From positions 3,224,001 through 3,288,000 of the forward strand of contig NZ_CP025815.1 in assembly GCF_003352045.1 (NCBI RefSeq): DNA of 64,000 bases, written 5' to 3'. Position numbers and translations under genes: made by a program. Origin of the DNA: Sulfitobacter sp. JL08 (lineage in GTDB: Bacteria; Pseudomonadota; Alphaproteobacteria; Rhodobacterales; Rhodobacteraceae). Of this stretch, positions 47,076 to 56,067 are shown in pieces (within the stretch, counting starts at the first letter, position 1; every line of letters starts with the position of its first letter). The notes beneath the pieces were generated by a model that did no database searches, was not told where the DNA came from, and saw only the letters and a program-made list of their open reading frames with translations.

Positions 47076-48044
47076 GTGGTAATGAAGGGCGTAACCTTGC
47101 GCGGGCTGGAAGTGTTCGAAGCCCTGGCCGAAAGCGGTTCTGTCGCTGTTGCGGCGCAACAAACAGGGCTGAGCCAGCCTGCGGTCAGCCAGCAATTGCG
47201 CAACCTGGAAAAGGCGTTGGGTGCTGATCTTGTCGATCACGGGAAACGCCCGATGGTCCTGACGCCCGCGGGGCGCAGCTTTCTGATCCGGACCGAGGCG
47301 GTTCTGCGCGAATTGCGGGTGGCGCAAAGTGAACTAACAGTGATGGATCTGACCCATCTCAGCACCCTCAGCCTTGGGATCATCGACGACTTTGACAATG
47401 ATCTGACACCGCGACTGGTTGGCATTCTTGCCGACAGCCTGACCAAATGCCGGTTCAAACTTGTCACCGCCCCCAGCCATGAAATCAACGCTGCGATGAA
47501 AGACCGCCGCCTTCATATCGCAGTGTCCGCCAGCACCGGCGAAGTGATCGACGATGTCACGGAATATCCGCTGGTTCGTGATCCTTTTGTGCTTGTCGCG
47601 CCGAAAGGTGTGATCCCTGACGGGGCCGACGATATTCTGGCCCCGCTTTCCGGTCTGCCTTTGCTTCGCTATGACAGGCAACAACTGATCGGCCGCCAGA
47701 TCGAAGCCCATCTTGCCCGGCAGAAACTGACCTTTGCCGAACGGTTTGAAATCGGCAGCCATCCATCCCTGATGTCGCTGGTCGCACGACAGACAGGATG
47801 GACGATCACCACGCAACTGGGGTTCATGCGAACAAAACGTCTGCACGATAAATTGTCGGTCCATCCGCTGCCCTTCAAACCGTTTTCGCGTACCATATCC
47901 CTGTTCGCGAATTCGGATTGGGCCGATCAGGTGCCGCGCGATGTGGCGCAGACCGTCCGGCATCTGGTACAAGACCAGATGATCACACCCTCGCGCGCGC
48001 AATTGCCCTGGCTGGGCACGCAATTGCGGGTGCTTGAAGGCTAG
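47076..48044 (+). CDS. LysR-family regulator of the putative sulfonate operon
   Basis: Regulator of 322 residues with N-terminal helix-turn-helix (LRGLEVFEALAESGSVAVAA, then TGLSQPAVSQQLRNLEKALG) and a periplasmic-binding-like effector domain (LSLGIIDDFDNDLTPRLVGI, YPLVRDPFVLVAPKG, SLMSLVARQTGWTITTQLGF). GTG 47076 with GGAAGGGG six bases upstream is taken as start; the ATG two codons later is an alternative. It is divergent from hpsN and overlooks a T-N11-A box, so it very likely controls that operon. The inducer, perhaps a C3 sulfonate, is unknown. Confidence 0.87.
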   Translation: MVMKGVTLRGLEVFEALAESGSVAVAAQQTGLSQPAVSQQLRNLEKALGADLVDHGKRPMVLTPAGRSFLIRTEAVLRELRVAQSELTVMDLTHLSTLSLGIIDDFDNDLTPRLVGILADSLTKCRFKLVTAPSHEINAAMKDRRLHIAVSASTGEVIDDVTEYPLVRDPFVLVAPKGVIPDGADDILAPLSGLPLLRYDRQQLIGRQIEAHLARQKLTFAERFEIGSHPSLMSLVARQTGWTITTQLGFMRTKRLHDKLSVHPLPFKPFSRTISLFANSDWADQVPRDVAQTVRHLVQDQMITPSRAQLPWLGTQLRVLEG

Positions 48045-48242
48045 GGCCGCAAACGCAGCCGGTGTTGGTCGGACATGGCTGGTCACTAAGGTTGCGCGCG
48101 TCATGGTATGCTCAAGGGTGCAAAACATTATCAAGCGGCGAACCCGGTGCGACAGCAAGCCCGCAGGTCCGGGTTTTGGCAACAACAGAGAACAGATTTG
48201 GAAAAACCAAAGCCGGGCAGAACCACATCAGGAGGGCGGTAA

Positions 48243-48935
48243 ATGACCAACATTGTTATTCTGACAGGCGCCGGTGTTTCGGCAGAAAGCGGTCTTAGCA
48301 CGTTCCGCGACAGCGGCGGTTTGTGGGAAAAATACCGGCTGGAAGACGTGGCATCGCCCCAAGGGTTCGCCCGTGATCCGGACAGCGTTCACGCGTTTTA
48401 CAATGCGCGACGCGCCAAGGCTGCCAGTGTCCTTCCAAACGCCGCGCACAGTGCGATTGCAAAATTGCAGCGCATGCGCGATCACACCGTCTTTCTGATC
48501 ACACAAAACGTCGACAATCTGCATGAAAAGGCGGGATCACCTCAGGTCTTGCACATGCACGGACAACTCGACAGCGCCTTGTGCGGGGCGTGTGATCACA
48601 GGTGGCCCGCATCCACATCCCTGTCGGTCGATGACAGGTGCCCATCCTGCGCGGCGCATTCCGTCCGCCCTGATATCGTCTGGTTCGGTGAAATGCCCTA
48701 TGGGCTGGACCAGATTGAAACCCAATTGCAGAACGCAGATATCTTTGCCGCCATCGGCACATCGGGACAGGTTTATCCCGCCGCCGGATTTGCGCAGGAA
48801 GCGGCACGTTCCGGCGCCCAACTGATCGCGTTCAATCTGAATGAAACAGACGTCGCGCCGCATTTTGATGCAGCACATATCGGTCTGGCCACCCAAACAG
48901 TTCCAGCATGGGTGGCCAGTCTTTTACAGACTTAG
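48243..48935 (+). CDS. cobB: NAD-dependent protein deacylase (sirtuin)
   Basis: Sirtuin of 230 residues that removes acetyl or succinyl groups from protein lysines. Motifs: VILTGAGVSAESGLSTFRDS (NAD), FYNARRAKAAS (the Tyr-x-x-Arg of class III desuccinylases), LITQNVDNLHEKAGS, VLHMHGQLDSALCGACDHRW (catalytic His and first zinc Cys pair), CPSCAAHSVRPDIVWFGEMP (second pair) and AIGTSGQVYPAAGFA. GGAGGGCGGTAA precedes ATG. The 3' end overlaps the opposite copper-chaperone gene by four bases, so TTAG serves both stops. Confidence 0.95.
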   Translation: MTNIVILTGAGVSAESGLSTFRDSGGLWEKYRLEDVASPQGFARDPDSVHAFYNARRAKAASVLPNAAHSAIAKLQRMRDHTVFLITQNVDNLHEKAGSPQVLHMHGQLDSALCGACDHRWPASTSLSVDDRCPSCAAHSVRPDIVWFGEMPYGLDQIETQLQNADIFAAIGTSGQVYPAAGFAQEAARSGAQLIAFNLNETDVAPHFDAAHIGLATQTVPAWVASLLQT

Positions 48936-49429
48936 CCGCCTGTGTTGCTGCCGGAATGGTTCATCGCGCCATGATCCGGTTTGCGTTCCAGATCGACAGG
49001 GATATCAACAGTAACATCCCCGGCCTGATCGAACGTCAGGGTGATAGTTACCACATCCCCATGCGCAAGAGACTGGTTCAGCCCCATCAGCATGACATGA
49101 TCACCGCCACGCGCCAGCATGTGCATGCCACCCGCAGGAATGGCAAAGCCTTCTTCGACATGCATCATCTGCATGACGCCGTTGGCGTCTTGTTTGTGGG
49201 TGTGCAGCTCTGTCTTTTTGGCCACATCGCTTTGGGCCGCGATCAACCTGTCATCGGTCGCGCCCGTGTTCTGGACCACCATGAAAGCAGCACCCGATTT
49301 GGCCGAGGCCGAAGACACCCGAGCGTAAGGGTCTTCAATCTTGATCGACGACGCATCGCCTGCGAAGGCCGGAAAAGCGACCGCAGTCGCGCACAGAGCG
49401 GCAAGGCCGCTGGTTCTGAAAGACATCAT
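48932..49429 (-). CDS. pccA: Periplasmic copper chaperone PCu(A)C
   Basis: Secreted chaperone of 165 residues that delivers copper to cytochrome oxidase. Signal peptide MMSFRTSGLAALCATAVAFP ends near AFAG. The copper site is the pattern H(M)X10MX21HXM: LHTHKQDANGVMQMMHVEEG followed by GGMHMLARGG. The mature start IKIEDPYARVSSASAKSGAA and AAFMVVQNTG are typical. The end is His/Met/Ser-rich (DHGAMNHSG). ATG pair follows AAAAGGAGAGAC; the first is used. Forty bases after a gene for another small secreted protein, so the two form an operon. Confidence 0.92.
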   Translation of the reverse strand: MMSFRTSGLAALCATAVAFPAFAGDASSIKIEDPYARVSSASAKSGAAFMVVQNTGATDDRLIAAQSDVAKKTELHTHKQDANGVMQMMHVEEGFAIPAGGMHMLARGGDHVMLMGLNQSLAHGDVVTITLTFDQAGDVTVDIPVDLERKPDHGAMNHSGSNTGG

Positions 49430-49469
49430 GTCTCTCCTTTTCAAAAAAGTTAGTAGTTTTGATTGTAAA

Positions 49470-49832
49470 TCAACCGCTTGGCAACATCCGACACAGCGGA
49501 GGAGCGCGCGCGCGGTGCGCGGGTGCACCCGTCTGCGTGGCAAGTGCGTCCAGACCGGCCCAGTGCAATTCAAGCTCTGCAAATGCGGGTTGCGCCGCCG
49601 CAAGTACCGGCAATACGTCGACGCCAAATGAAATGACGCAATCAGGGCAGATATGGGCCGGCCCGACTGGTGTTCCATTCTGATCCGTGTTGACGATCAC
49701 AGGGCCGGTGCCGGTGCACAACACAATCTGACCGGCAATCATGGAAGACCCGCGCGCCACAGCCGCCGACTGCGCGGTCAGAACCAAAAGCGCAACAACA
49801 AGCGCGCTGATTGAATGGCGGATCATGATCAT
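49470..49832 (-). CDS. Small secreted protein upstream of pccA, unknown function
   Basis: Protein of 120 residues with an N-terminal signal peptide (ISALVVALLVLTAQSAAVAR). The mature part has IAGQIVLCTGTGPVIVNTDQ and GPAHICPDCVISFGVDVL, giving three cysteines including Cys-x-x-Cys, possibly for metal or disulfide. It resembles the DUF2946-type proteins found with copper genes, but I am not certain of the family. Two in-frame ATGs exist at the start with a weak ribosome-binding site. Its 40-base spacing to pccA suggests a shared transcript and a role in periplasmic copper handling. Confidence 0.65.
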   Translation of the reverse strand: MIMIRHSISALVVALLVLTAQSAAVARGSSMIAGQIVLCTGTGPVIVNTDQNGTPVGPAHICPDCVISFGVDVLPVLAAAQPAFAELELHWAGLDALATQTGAPAHRARAPPLCRMLPSG

Positions 49833-49869
49833 CTTGGTTCAGGATATAGGCGCAGGCATCCCAGCCCAC

Positions 49870-49899
49870 AAACACAAACAGCCCCGCCGGGGCGGAGCT
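49870..49899 (-). terminator. Rho-independent terminator after rpmB
   Basis: On the minus strand CAGCTCCGC pairs with GCGGGGCTG (one T-G wobble, loop CCCG), followed by TTTGTGTTTGT. It lies about 40 bases after the rpmB stop and before the small secreted protein gene, separating the ribosomal gene from the copper pair. Confidence 0.7.
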
Positions 49900-49939
49900 G
49901 CTTCAATACGTCCCAGCTTGCGCCGGACACAGGCAAAGG

Positions 49940-50227
49940 TCAGGCGGCTGCCTGTGCTTTGCGAATTTCTTTTTTCACTTTCAGTGCAGTATCCGAAAGC
50001 TCTTCGTCCTTGGCTTTCGCCAGATACGCATCCAGACCGCCGCGGTGATCGACCGAGCGCAGGGCCGCGGCAGAAATCTTGAGCTTGATACCCCGGTTCA
50101 GGATTTCGGATTGCAGTGTAACATCATTCAGGTTCGGCAAAAACCGGCGACGGGTGCGGTTTTTGGCGTGGCTGACATTGTTGCCCGACATGGGGCCTTT
50201 TCCGGTCAGTTCGCAGCGGCGCGACAT
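49940..50227 (-). CDS. rpmB: 50S ribosomal protein L28
   Basis: Ribosomal protein of 95 residues: [20 protein letters not shown], then [20 protein letters not shown], followed by [18 protein letters not shown]. It matches the alphaproteobacterial long form of bL28 and lacks the zinc-ribbon cysteines apart from the Cys at position 5. ATG 50227 follows AAAGGACAATGCC spacing and is the conserved start; 39 in-frame codons upstream are leader. Stand-alone gene with its own terminator. Confidence 0.97.
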   Translation of the reverse strand: MSRRCELTGKGPMSGNNVSHAKNRTRRRFLPNLNDVTLQSEILNRGIKLKISAAALRSVDHRGGLDAYLAKAKDEELSDTALKVKKEIRKAQAAA

Positions 50228-50392
50228 GGCATTGTCCTTTGTCATAATATTGGCAGGCAGATATTGCAGCCAAAACATACGGTCCGCAGGGCGGTCCGTG
50301 GAAAATCGTTTGCTGGCTTTAGGGGGAATCGCGGCGCGGGTCAAGCCGGTAGGTCGTGTTCCGGCCCCGGGTTTGAAAAAATGCGGCCCGCC

Positions 50393-51379
50393 CTATTCGC
50401 CCGCACGACTTTGCAGACGTTCCAGCGCCTGTTCCGTTGCTTCATGCGCGGGCATGACACCTTCTGCCACCGCCTGTCCCAGACGTTTCATTTCCACCTG
50501 AATCTCGGGCCTGTCCAGACCGGCAAGCAGGCTCTGGCGTACATCCTGTTCGAACCAATACCGTGCCTGCGCGGCGCGCCTGTTGCGCCAGTGCCCCTGC
50601 TCTTTGCGCCATTCGGCCAGATGCTCCATTTCGGCCCAGGCTTCGGCCAGACCGGTCTGCTCTACAGCCGAAACCATCATGGCCTTTGGAAAACCGTCGG
50701 GATCATGCGGGCGCTTGCGCAGCAGCCGCAAGGCGCCGGAATAATCTGCACAGGTGCGCATTGCCGCCTGCTTCAGATCACCATCCGCCTTGTTGATCAG
50801 GATCAGGTCCGCCATTTCCATGATCCCGCGCTTGACCCCCTGCAATTCGTCACCACCTGCCGGGGCCAGCAGCAAGACGAACAGATCGGTCATTTCGGAC
50901 ACAACCGTTTCCGATTGCCCGACGCCCACCGTTTCGATCAGCACCACATCAAATCCGGCAGCTTCGCACAGTTGGACCGCTTCGCGCGTCCGACGCGCCA
51001 CGCCGCCCAGATGGGTCTGACTGGGCGAAGGACGGATAAAGGCGTTGGGATCACGGCTAAGCCGGTCCATCCGGGTCTTGTCCCCCAATATGGACCCGCC
51101 CGAGCGTGCCGAACTGGGATCAACAGCCAGTACCGCAACGCGCAACCCCTGCCCTGTCAGCATTGTCCCGAAGGTTTCAATAAATGTGGATTTGCCCACC
51201 CCCGGTGTACCGGACAGGCCGATCCGCATCGCCTGACGCCCTGTTGTGTTCACCTTTTCCAAAAGCGTGGCGGCCGCAACACGATGATCTGCGCGCCCGC
51301 TTTCGATCAGGGTAATCCCCCGCGCAAGGGCGCGCCGCTGCCCTGCGATGATCCCTTTTGCCAGTTGCGCGATATCCAT
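50393..51379 (-). CDS. meaB: Methylmalonyl-CoA mutase-associated GTPase
   Basis: G3E-family GTPase of 328 residues that guards and loads the B12 cofactor of methylmalonyl-CoA mutase. Motifs: IGLSGTPGVGKSTFIETFGT (P-loop), VAVLAVDPSSARSGGSILGD, RMDRLSRDPNAFIRPSPS, GFDVVLIETVGVGQSET (Walker B) and LILINKADGDLK (NKxD). Older annotation calls it ArgK arginine/ornithine transport kinase, which is wrong for this family. The mutase itself is not in the window; prpE at 34.5 kb fits the same propionate route. Divergent from hrpB. Confidence 0.94.
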   Translation of the reverse strand: MDIAQLAKGIIAGQRRALARGITLIESGRADHRVAAATLLEKVNTTGRQAMRIGLSGTPGVGKSTFIETFGTMLTGQGLRVAVLAVDPSSARSGGSILGDKTRMDRLSRDPNAFIRPSPSQTHLGGVARRTREAVQLCEAAGFDVVLIETVGVGQSETVVSEMTDLFVLLLAPAGGDELQGVKRGIMEMADLILINKADGDLKQAAMRTCADYSGALRLLRKRPHDPDGFPKAMMVSAVEQTGLAEAWAEMEHLAEWRKEQGHWRNRRAAQARYWFEQDVRQSLLAGLDRPEIQVEMKRLGQAVAEGVMPAHEATEQALERLQSRAGE

Positions 51380-51496
51380 TTTGCGTCATGCCCTCGTGAT
51401 TGGCTTTTGCGGTTTCCCTTTTGTCCGGCAGCAGACCCGTGATGTCCAGACACAGTTGCACTTGGCCCGCCCGCCAATCTGCCCGATAAGGTGCAT

Positions 51497-53938
51497 ATGA
51501 AAGACAGATTGCCCATTGACGACGTGTTGCCCGATGTTGTCGACGCCCTTCGCACCGACAAACGCGTCGTTCTTCAGGCGCCCCCCGGCGCGGGCAAGAC
51601 AACCCGGGTGCCTCTGGCTGTTTTGCAGGCGGGGTTCTGTGATGGCCGTATCATCATGCTTGAACCCCGCCGTCTGGCGGCACGTGCCGCCGCAGAACGC
51701 ATGGCGCAAACCCTGGGTGAAAAAGCCGGCCAAACCATCGGCTACCGGGTGCGCGGTGAGTCAAAGGTTTCGGCATCCACCCGTGTCGAGGTCGTGACCG
51801 AAGGCATTCTGACCCGGATGATCCAGAGCCAGCCCGATCTGCCCGGCGTGAGCGCCGTTATCTTTGACGAATTCCACGAACGTTCGCTGAACGCCGATCT
51901 GGGACTGGCGCTGTGTCTTGAAATCGCCGGCGCCCTGCGGCCTGACCTGCATCTTGTTGTCATGTCAGCCACGCTGGATGCCGGCCCGGTCGCGGATTTG
52001 ATGGATGCCACGGTGATCACGTCACAAGGGCAAAGCTTTCCGGTCGATATCCGTTGGGCGGAACGGCCCGCCGCGCCCAAGATGCGGTTGGAATCGCTGG
52101 TGGCCGATGCCGTTCTGCAGGCAACACAGGAAACCGACGGCGGTATTCTGGTCTTTTTGCCGGGTGAACGGGAAATCCGCCGGGTCGAAGCCACCCTGAA
52201 AGGTCGTACCCCGCCGGAATACACCGTGCGCCCGCTGTTCGGCGCGATGGAATTCGCCGCGCAACGTGCAGCCATTTCGCCAGACAGAACCACCCGCAAG
52301 ATCGTACTGGCCACATCCATTGCCGAAACCTCGCTGACGATCGAGGACGTGCAGGTAGTGATCGACGCCGGACTTGCGCGGCGCACGCGGTTCGATCCGG
52401 GCAGCGGCATGTCGCGGCTGGTTACCGAACGGGTCAGCCAAGCCGAGGCGATACAGCGCACAGGGCGGGCCGGGCGTGTCGCTGCGGGAACCTGTTACAG
52501 GCTTTGGACCAAGGGCGAACACGGCGCACTGGCTGCATTTGCCCCCGCCGAAATCGAAGTGGCCGATCTTGCCGGGCTCGCTCTGGAACTGGCCAACTGG
52601 GGAAGCACGCTGGACGATCTGGCCTTTCTGACAGCGCCCAATCCGGGCAGCTATGCCGAAGCGCGGGCCTTGCTGAACCTGCTGGGCGCGCTGGATGATG
52701 CGGGGCGCATCACGGCCCATGGCAAGGCGCTGGCCGAAGTCCCCTTGCATCCACGACTGGCACATATGCTGTTGATCAGCGGAAGGGCTGCGGCCCCGAT
52801 TGCGGCGGTTCTGGCTGAACGGGACGTGTTAAAAAACGCCCCCGTCGATCTTGGCCTGCGTCTGGAAGCGGTGCGTGATCCGCGCCGGTTCGGCACATCC
52901 CGTTCTTACGAGATCCGGCAGGGTGTCATGGCGCGCATTCGTCAGGATACCAAACGGCTGGAACGGTTCGTGGCAAAAAACGGTGGTAAAAGCGATGCCG
53001 AGATGGCCGCGCTGGCCTATCCTGACCGCGTCGGATTGCGCCGTGCGGGCGATGCGCCGCGCTATATCCTGTCCGGTGGCAAAGGGGTCGTCATGCCCGA
53101 AGGCGACCCGCTGGCGTCTACGCGTCTGATTGTTGCCCCCGATCTGGATGGCAACCCGCGCGAGGCCCGCATCCGCGCTGCCATTGCGATCACCGAAGGC
53201 GAGGTGCGCGCGTGTTTCAAAGACCGGATCACCTGGCAGAACCTTTGCGAATGGTCCCGCCGTGACCGGCGCGTTCTGACCAGACAACAGGAACAGTTCG
53301 GTGCACTGGTCTTGCAAGACTGCATTTGGCGCGATGCATCGGAAAGCGAGATTGCACAGGCAATGCTGCAAGGCGTGCGTGACCTGGGCATTGTTCTGGA
53401 CGGGGCCGCGGCGCAATTTGCTGCGCGTGTGGAACTGGTGCGCGCCGGTGGCACATCCCTGCCCGACATGTCGCCGGACGGGCTTATCACATCCATCGAC
53501 GACTGGTTGTTGCCGCATCTTGGGGGCGTGCGCACGGCGGATGACTGGAAACGGTTTGATTTGCTGCCTGCGTTGCGGGCCGCGTTGAACTGGGATCAAC
53601 TTCAAATGCTGGACAGGCTGGCGCCGGCACATTTCATCACTCCGCTGGGGCGCAAAGTCGCGATCGACTATAGCACGAGGCAACCGGAAATTGCGATAAA
53701 GCTGCAGGAACTGTTCGGCGTTACCCGCCACCCGGACATCGCGGGGACACCGCTCAAGATGACATTGCTGTCACCGGCGCAGCGCCCTGTTCAGGTCACG
53801 ATGGACCTGCCGGGTTTCTGGGCCAGTTCCTATCAGGATGTGCGCAAGGACATGCGCGGACGTTATCCGCGCCACCCCTGGCCCGAAGATCCAACCGTTG
53901 CCACCCCGACGACCCGGGCCAAACCGCGCGGAACATAG
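51497..53938 (+). CDS. hrpB: ATP-dependent RNA helicase HrpB
   Basis: DEAH-type helicase of 813 residues. Motifs: VVLQAPPGAGKTTRVPLAVL (I), EPRRLAARAAAERMA (Ia), VIFDEFHERSLNADLGLALC (II, here DEFH), VMSATLDAGPV (III), ATSIAETSLTIEDVQVVID (V) and AIQRTGRAGRVAAGTCYRLW (VI), followed by HA2 and the HrpB C-terminal domain (SPAQRPVQVTMDLPGFW, GRYPRHPWPEDP). ATG 51497 follows AAGG; a GTG two codons upstream is possible. RNA target unknown. Thirteen bases before the acetyltransferase gene. Confidence 0.95.
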   Translation: MKDRLPIDDVLPDVVDALRTDKRVVLQAPPGAGKTTRVPLAVLQAGFCDGRIIMLEPRRLAARAAAERMAQTLGEKAGQTIGYRVRGESKVSASTRVEVVTEGILTRMIQSQPDLPGVSAVIFDEFHERSLNADLGLALCLEIAGALRPDLHLVVMSATLDAGPVADLMDATVITSQGQSFPVDIRWAERPAAPKMRLESLVADAVLQATQETDGGILVFLPGEREIRRVEATLKGRTPPEYTVRPLFGAMEFAAQRAAISPDRTTRKIVLATSIAETSLTIEDVQVVIDAGLARRTRFDPGSGMSRLVTERVSQAEAIQRTGRAGRVAAGTCYRLWTKGEHGALAAFAPAEIEVADLAGLALELANWGSTLDDLAFLTAPNPGSYAEARALLNLLGALDDAGRITAHGKALAEVPLHPRLAHMLLISGRAAAPIAAVLAERDVLKNAPVDLGLRLEAVRDPRRFGTSRSYEIRQGVMARIRQDTKRLERFVAKNGGKSDAEMAALAYPDRVGLRRAGDAPRYILSGGKGVVMPEGDPLASTRLIVAPDLDGNPREARIRAAIAITEGEVRACFKDRITWQNLCEWSRRDRRVLTRQQEQFGALVLQDCIWRDASESEIAQAMLQGVRDLGIVLDGAAAQFAARVELVRAGGTSLPDMSPDGLITSIDDWLLPHLGGVRTADDWKRFDLLPALRAALNWDQLQMLDRLAPAHFITPLGRKVAIDYSTRQPEIAIKLQELFGVTRHPDIAGTPLKMTLLSPAQRPVQVTMDLPGFWASSYQDVRKDMRGRYPRHPWPEDPTVATPTTRAKPRGT

Positions 53939-53950
53939 AGAGGGTTTAAA

Positions 53951-54505
53951 ATGGGCCGGTCAGAGCTTGATAAAATGAAAAACGGCCACTGGTACACCTG
54001 TCTGGACCCGGAACTGGAACGGATGCGTGACCGCGCACGAAATGCGGTTCACAGGCACAATACAACCGCCCCCGAAAAACGCGGCGCGATCGCGCCCGAA
54101 CTGGCTGCGCTTCTGGCCTCTGTCGGACAAGATACAATGATCGAAGCCCCGTTTCATTGTGCCTACGGCATCAACATCACCTTGGGTGACGCTGTTTACC
54201 TGAATGCGGGTTGCATCATACTCGATACCGGCCCGGTCAGCATCGGGGATCGATCCATGCTGGGGCCCGGCGTGCATGTGTATTGCGCCGAACATCATAA
54301 AGAGGTTGCAAAACGTCGCGCCGGGCTAGAGGTGGCGCGCCCTGTGCGGATTGGTCAGGATGTCTGGATCGGCGGTGGTGCGATCCTGCCTGCTGGCATA
54401 TCCATCGGCGATGGAGCCATCATAGGCGCGGGCAGTGTCGTGACCCGCGATGTTGCTGCCGGTGCCACTGTCGCCGGCAATCCTGCGCGCGAAATCACCG
54501 CTTAA
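53951..54505 (+). CDS. maa: Maltose/galactoside O-acetyltransferase family protein
   Basis: Left-handed beta-helix acetyltransferase of 184 residues. The N-terminal helical cap ([20 protein letters not shown]) and the hexapeptide coils ([59 protein letters not shown]) match Maa/LacA. The catalytic His is in [12 protein letters not shown]. The acceptor is a sugar or related hydroxyl compound, not identifiable here. ATG follows AGAGGGTTTAAA, close behind hrpB. Its TAA overlaps the TAA of the opposite ThDP-enzyme gene (shared TTAA). Confidence 0.88.
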   Translation: MGRSELDKMKNGHWYTCLDPELERMRDRARNAVHRHNTTAPEKRGAIAPELAALLASVGQDTMIEAPFHCAYGINITLGDAVYLNAGCIILDTGPVSIGDRSMLGPGVHVYCAEHHKEVAKRRAGLEVARPVRIGQDVWIGGGAILPAGISIGDGAIIGAGSVVTRDVAAGATVAGNPAREITA

Positions 54506-56055
54506 TCCGCAGGAACCACCAGTTCGATCAGAAAAGGACCGTTGGTGTCCAACCCCTTGGTCAAGGCATTATTGAACGCCTCCATCGACGTGGCGCGCGC
54601 TGCCGGCACACCATGGCCCTGCGCCAGAGCAACCCAGTCCAGATCCGGATCAACCAGATCGAACATGCGGTGCGCATTGCGTCCGACGCTGTCCACACCG
54701 ACAGCTTTCAATTCTCCGTGCAGAATCTGATAACCGCGATTGGCAATCACGATAACAACCACGTTCAGGTGTTCACGCGCCATCGTCCACAGCGATTGCA
54801 GCGTGTACATCGCCGATCCGTCACCACTTAGCGCAATGACCTGACGATCCGGGCACGCCACCGCGGCGCCGGTCGCACAGGGCAAACACTGGCCAATTGC
54901 GCCACCGGTTGTCGCCAGCAGATCATGCGGACGGGCCGTACGCGTGGCGGAGAGCAACGGAAACGATGCCGTGACGCTTTCATTCACGATGATGCTGTTT
55001 TCCGGCATCAGCGCCGCAATCGCAGCCCCCGCCTTTTCCAGTGTTACCGTTCCTTCAGGCAGCGCGGGCAATTCCAGCGGTACAATGTCCGCCGGCGCAT
55101 CGTCCGAAATGCCGAGTGTCTGCGCAAGCGCGTACAACGTGCCCGCTATGTCCATACCGGGATCACACAGGGAATGGACCTGACAATCTGCCGGTTCCGG
55201 CAGGCTGGGTTTTCCGGGGTACGCAAAAAAGGCGACCGGCCGGTGAAGGCCGCACAATACAATGTGGCTTGCCTGTTCAAGCTGTCCCAGTTTTCCGTCG
55301 ATATGATAGACCAGCGGTTCAATCTGCACCGATCCGCCGCCGCGCTCGAGCCGAGGCACAGCCGTGTCGGACATCAGCCGACACCCAGTTTCATGCGCGA
55401 TCTGTCCGGCAATCCGACGCAACCGGCCGTAAAGCGCATCGCGCCCCACCATCAGGCAGGCGCCGGGATTGCGCAGAACCTCGGCCGCTGCCGCAATCCG
55501 GTCGGCCCCCGGCAAACGCGGTTCCGGAACGGGTGCGCAAACGGCAACATCACCGCCCGGCTCCCAAGCTGTATCGGCAGGCAGGATCAAGGTCGCTATC
55601 TGCCCGCCGCCTGAACGCGCCGCCGTTATGGCAGCCGCCCCGTCCAAGGCAACGGATCGGGCATTCTGACAGGTGCGTGTCCAGTGCGATACGGCAGCAC
55701 TGATCCCTTCGACATTGCCTTTCAGCGGGCTTTCATATTTCAAATGATAGCTGGCATGGTCCCCGACAATGTTGACAATACCGCTGCCGCCCTTGCGCGC
55801 GTTGTGCAGATTGGCAAAGGCGTTGCCGAACCCGGGCGCAAGATGCAGCAATGTAGCAGCAACATTGCCCGTCATGCGGGCATATCCGTCAGCGGCCCCT
55901 GTCGTGCCACCTTCGAACAGGCACAGGATGCACCGCATGTCGGGGTTTTCATCCAGCGCCGCCACAAAATGCATTTCGGACGTACCGGGATTGGCAAAAC
56001 AGGTGTCTACCCCGTTCTCCAACAAGGTGCGCACCAGTGTTTCTGCCCCGTTCAT
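54502..56055 (-). CDS. ThDP-dependent decarboxylase/acetolactate synthase-like enzyme, arginine operon member
   Basis: Thiamine-diphosphate enzyme of 517 residues. [20 protein letters not shown] and [19 protein letters not shown] (catalytic Glu) form the PYR domain; [20 protein letters not shown] with [16 protein letters not shown] is the PP domain, where the usual final Asn-Asn is Ala-Asn. It resembles the benzoylformate decarboxylase/IlvB-like proteins of about 515 residues often named 'acetolactate synthase large subunit'; no small subunit is encoded. It lies twelve bases after argF on the same strand, so it is expressed with arginine genes. Substrate unknown. Confidence 0.8.
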   Translation of the reverse strand: MNGAETLVRTLLENGVDTCFANPGTSEMHFVAALDENPDMRCILCLFEGGTTGAADGYARMTGNVAATLLHLAPGFGNAFANLHNARKGGSGIVNIVGDHASYHLKYESPLKGNVEGISAAVSHWTRTCQNARSVALDGAAAITAARSGGGQIATLILPADTAWEPGGDVAVCAPVPEPRLPGADRIAAAAEVLRNPGACLMVGRDALYGRLRRIAGQIAHETGCRLMSDTAVPRLERGGGSVQIEPLVYHIDGKLGQLEQASHIVLCGLHRPVAFFAYPGKPSLPEPADCQVHSLCDPGMDIAGTLYALAQTLGISDDAPADIVPLELPALPEGTVTLEKAGAAIAALMPENSIIVNESVTASFPLLSATRTARPHDLLATTGGAIGQCLPCATGAAVACPDRQVIALSGDGSAMYTLQSLWTMAREHLNVVVIVIANRGYQILHGELKAVGVDSVGRNAHRMFDLVDPDLDWVALAQGHGVPAARATSMEAFNNALTKGLDTNGPFLIELVVPAD

Positions 56056-56067
56056 CCCGTACGCCCC

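Noticed and set aside
48034-48246. Plus-strand open frame between the LysR and sirtuin genes
   Set aside because: No ribosome-binding site, atypical composition and no domain; treated as ordinary intergenic sequence.
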